Assembly (NCBI GenBank): GCA_027036915.1
Contig: JALWCD010000210.1
Location: 1-6,749, forward strand
Source of the DNA: Thermodesulfatator sp.
Lineage (GTDB): Bacteria; Desulfobacterota; Thermodesulfobacteria; Thermodesulfobacteriales; Thermodesulfobacteriaceae
DNA length: 6,749 nt
Reading direction: 5' to 3'
The position numbers and the translations under genes are program-made. The notes under the pieces are model-generated. The model did no database searches. It was not told the DNA's origin and saw nothing but the letters and a program-made list of their open reading frames with translations. This document shows positions 6,219-6,749 of the stretch, piece after piece (the stretch's first letter is position 1; each line of letters opens with the position of its first letter).

Positions 6219-6749
6219 AACCCAGGGTCTGGGTCTTCGTGGAACAGGAGGAGGGGAAGGCGCATCCGGTCTCCTGGGAGCTTCTGGGAAAGGCCCGGGA
6301 GCTCGCGGCGGATCTTTCAGGCCAGGTGGAGGCCCTGGTTCTGGGGCACGGGGTGGAACACATAGCGAAGGAGGCCATCGCCTACGGAGCCGAAAGGGTC
6401 TACCTGATGGACGACCCTGTGCTGGCCTACTACCGGAACGAGACCTACGCCCACGGGGCCATCAGGCTCTGTGAGAAATATCGACCTGAGATCTTCCTCC
6501 TCGGGGCCACCACCCTCGGACGGGATCTGGCGGGCTCCATCGCCACGGCCCTTGAGACCGGACTTACCGCGGACGTAACCGGGCTTGAGATCGACCCTGA
6601 AACCAAAAACCTCATCATGACGCGCCCGGCCTTCGGGGGAAACATCATGGCCTCTATCCTCTGCCCGGATCACCGGCCCCAGATGTCGACTGTGCGTCCC
6701 AGGACCTTTCCCTTACCGGAGAAAGACCCCGCCCGCGAAGGGGAGATTG
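6215..6749 (+). CDS. etfA: Electron transfer flavoprotein subunit alpha, 3'-truncated by window edge
   Basis: Alpha subunit of the same ETF, which binds the redox-active FAD through its C-terminal domain. The frame opens with GTG at 6215, overlapping the etfB stop by 4 bases, and stays open to the right edge: 178 residues of a usual 310-330. Visible is the N-terminal ETF domain: RVWVFVEQEEGKAHPVSWEL (4-23), the AKEAIAYGAERVYLMDD stretch, GATTLGRDLAGSIATALETG (97-116), TADVTGLEID, RPAFGGNIMA (137-146) and the domain-closing RPQMSTVRPRTF (154-165). The FAD-binding C-terminal domain lies beyond the window and cannot be checked. The protein begins directly with the ETF domain, so it lacks the N-terminal ferredoxin-like [4Fe-4S] extension found in some anaerobe alpha subunits. 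The GTG gives the family's normal N-terminus, with an AAGGAG eleven bases upstream. Confidence 0.93.
   Translation, partial: MKPRVWVFVEQEEGKAHPVSWELLGKARELAADLSGQVEALVLGHGVEHIAKEAIAYGAERVYLMDDPVLAYYRNETYAHGAIRLCEKYRPEIFLLGATTLGRDLAGSIATALETGLTADVTGLEIDPETKNLIMTRPAFGGNIMASILCPDHRPQMSTVRPRTFPLPEKDPAREGEI

Noticed and set aside
6187..6474. Open frame of 95 codons on the + strand over the etfB/etfA junction
   Set aside because: Gly/Arg-rich out-of-frame shadow; the GTG at 6215 in another frame gives an unmistakable EtfA N-terminus.

Overview
The window is densely coding with all genes on the + strand. It holds five consecutive genes that look like one polycistronic unit. Both outer genes are cut by the window edges. 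In order they are: a TolC/NodT-type outer-membrane efflux channel (5' end missing), an AcrA/HlyD-type periplasmic adaptor, an AcrB-like RND inner-membrane pump (1033 aa, complete), the electron transfer flavoprotein beta subunit (270 aa, complete), and the electron transfer flavoprotein alpha subunit (first 178 residues, 3' end missing). There is no intergenic DNA. Every junction is a 4-base stop/start overlap (ATGA, GTGA, ATGA, GTGA), so translational coupling along the whole chain is likely. No tRNA, rRNA, CRISPR array, mobile element or terminator was seen.

Organism: tripartite RND pumps with an outer-membrane channel imply a Gram-negative (diderm) bacterium. The DNA is clearly GC-rich (judged by eye, not computed), and the third codon position is mostly G or C. 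The proteins are rich in Glu, Arg, Leu and Ala and poor in Asn and Gln, which leans towards a thermophile. The EtfB N-terminus resembles the ETF type common in anaerobes (clostridial, sulfate- and sulfur-metabolising lineages) more than the mitochondrial or aerobic type. A GC-rich thermophilic anaerobe, for example in the Desulfobacterota/Thermodesulfobacteriota, would fit. This is inference, not an identification.

How the genes work together: genes 1 to 3 make up a complete proton-driven export machine. The RND pump takes substrate from the inner membrane or periplasm, the adaptor bridges it, and the TolC-like channel carries it across the outer membrane. Genes 4 and 5 encode the two subunits of a soluble FAD-containing electron carrier that links dehydrogenases to the quinone pool or, in bifurcating forms, to ferredoxin and NAD. 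A direct functional link between the pump and the ETF is not established. Their tight head-to-tail overlap is the most noteworthy feature here. It may reflect shared expression, or a metabolic role for the exported compound that cannot be read from the sequence.
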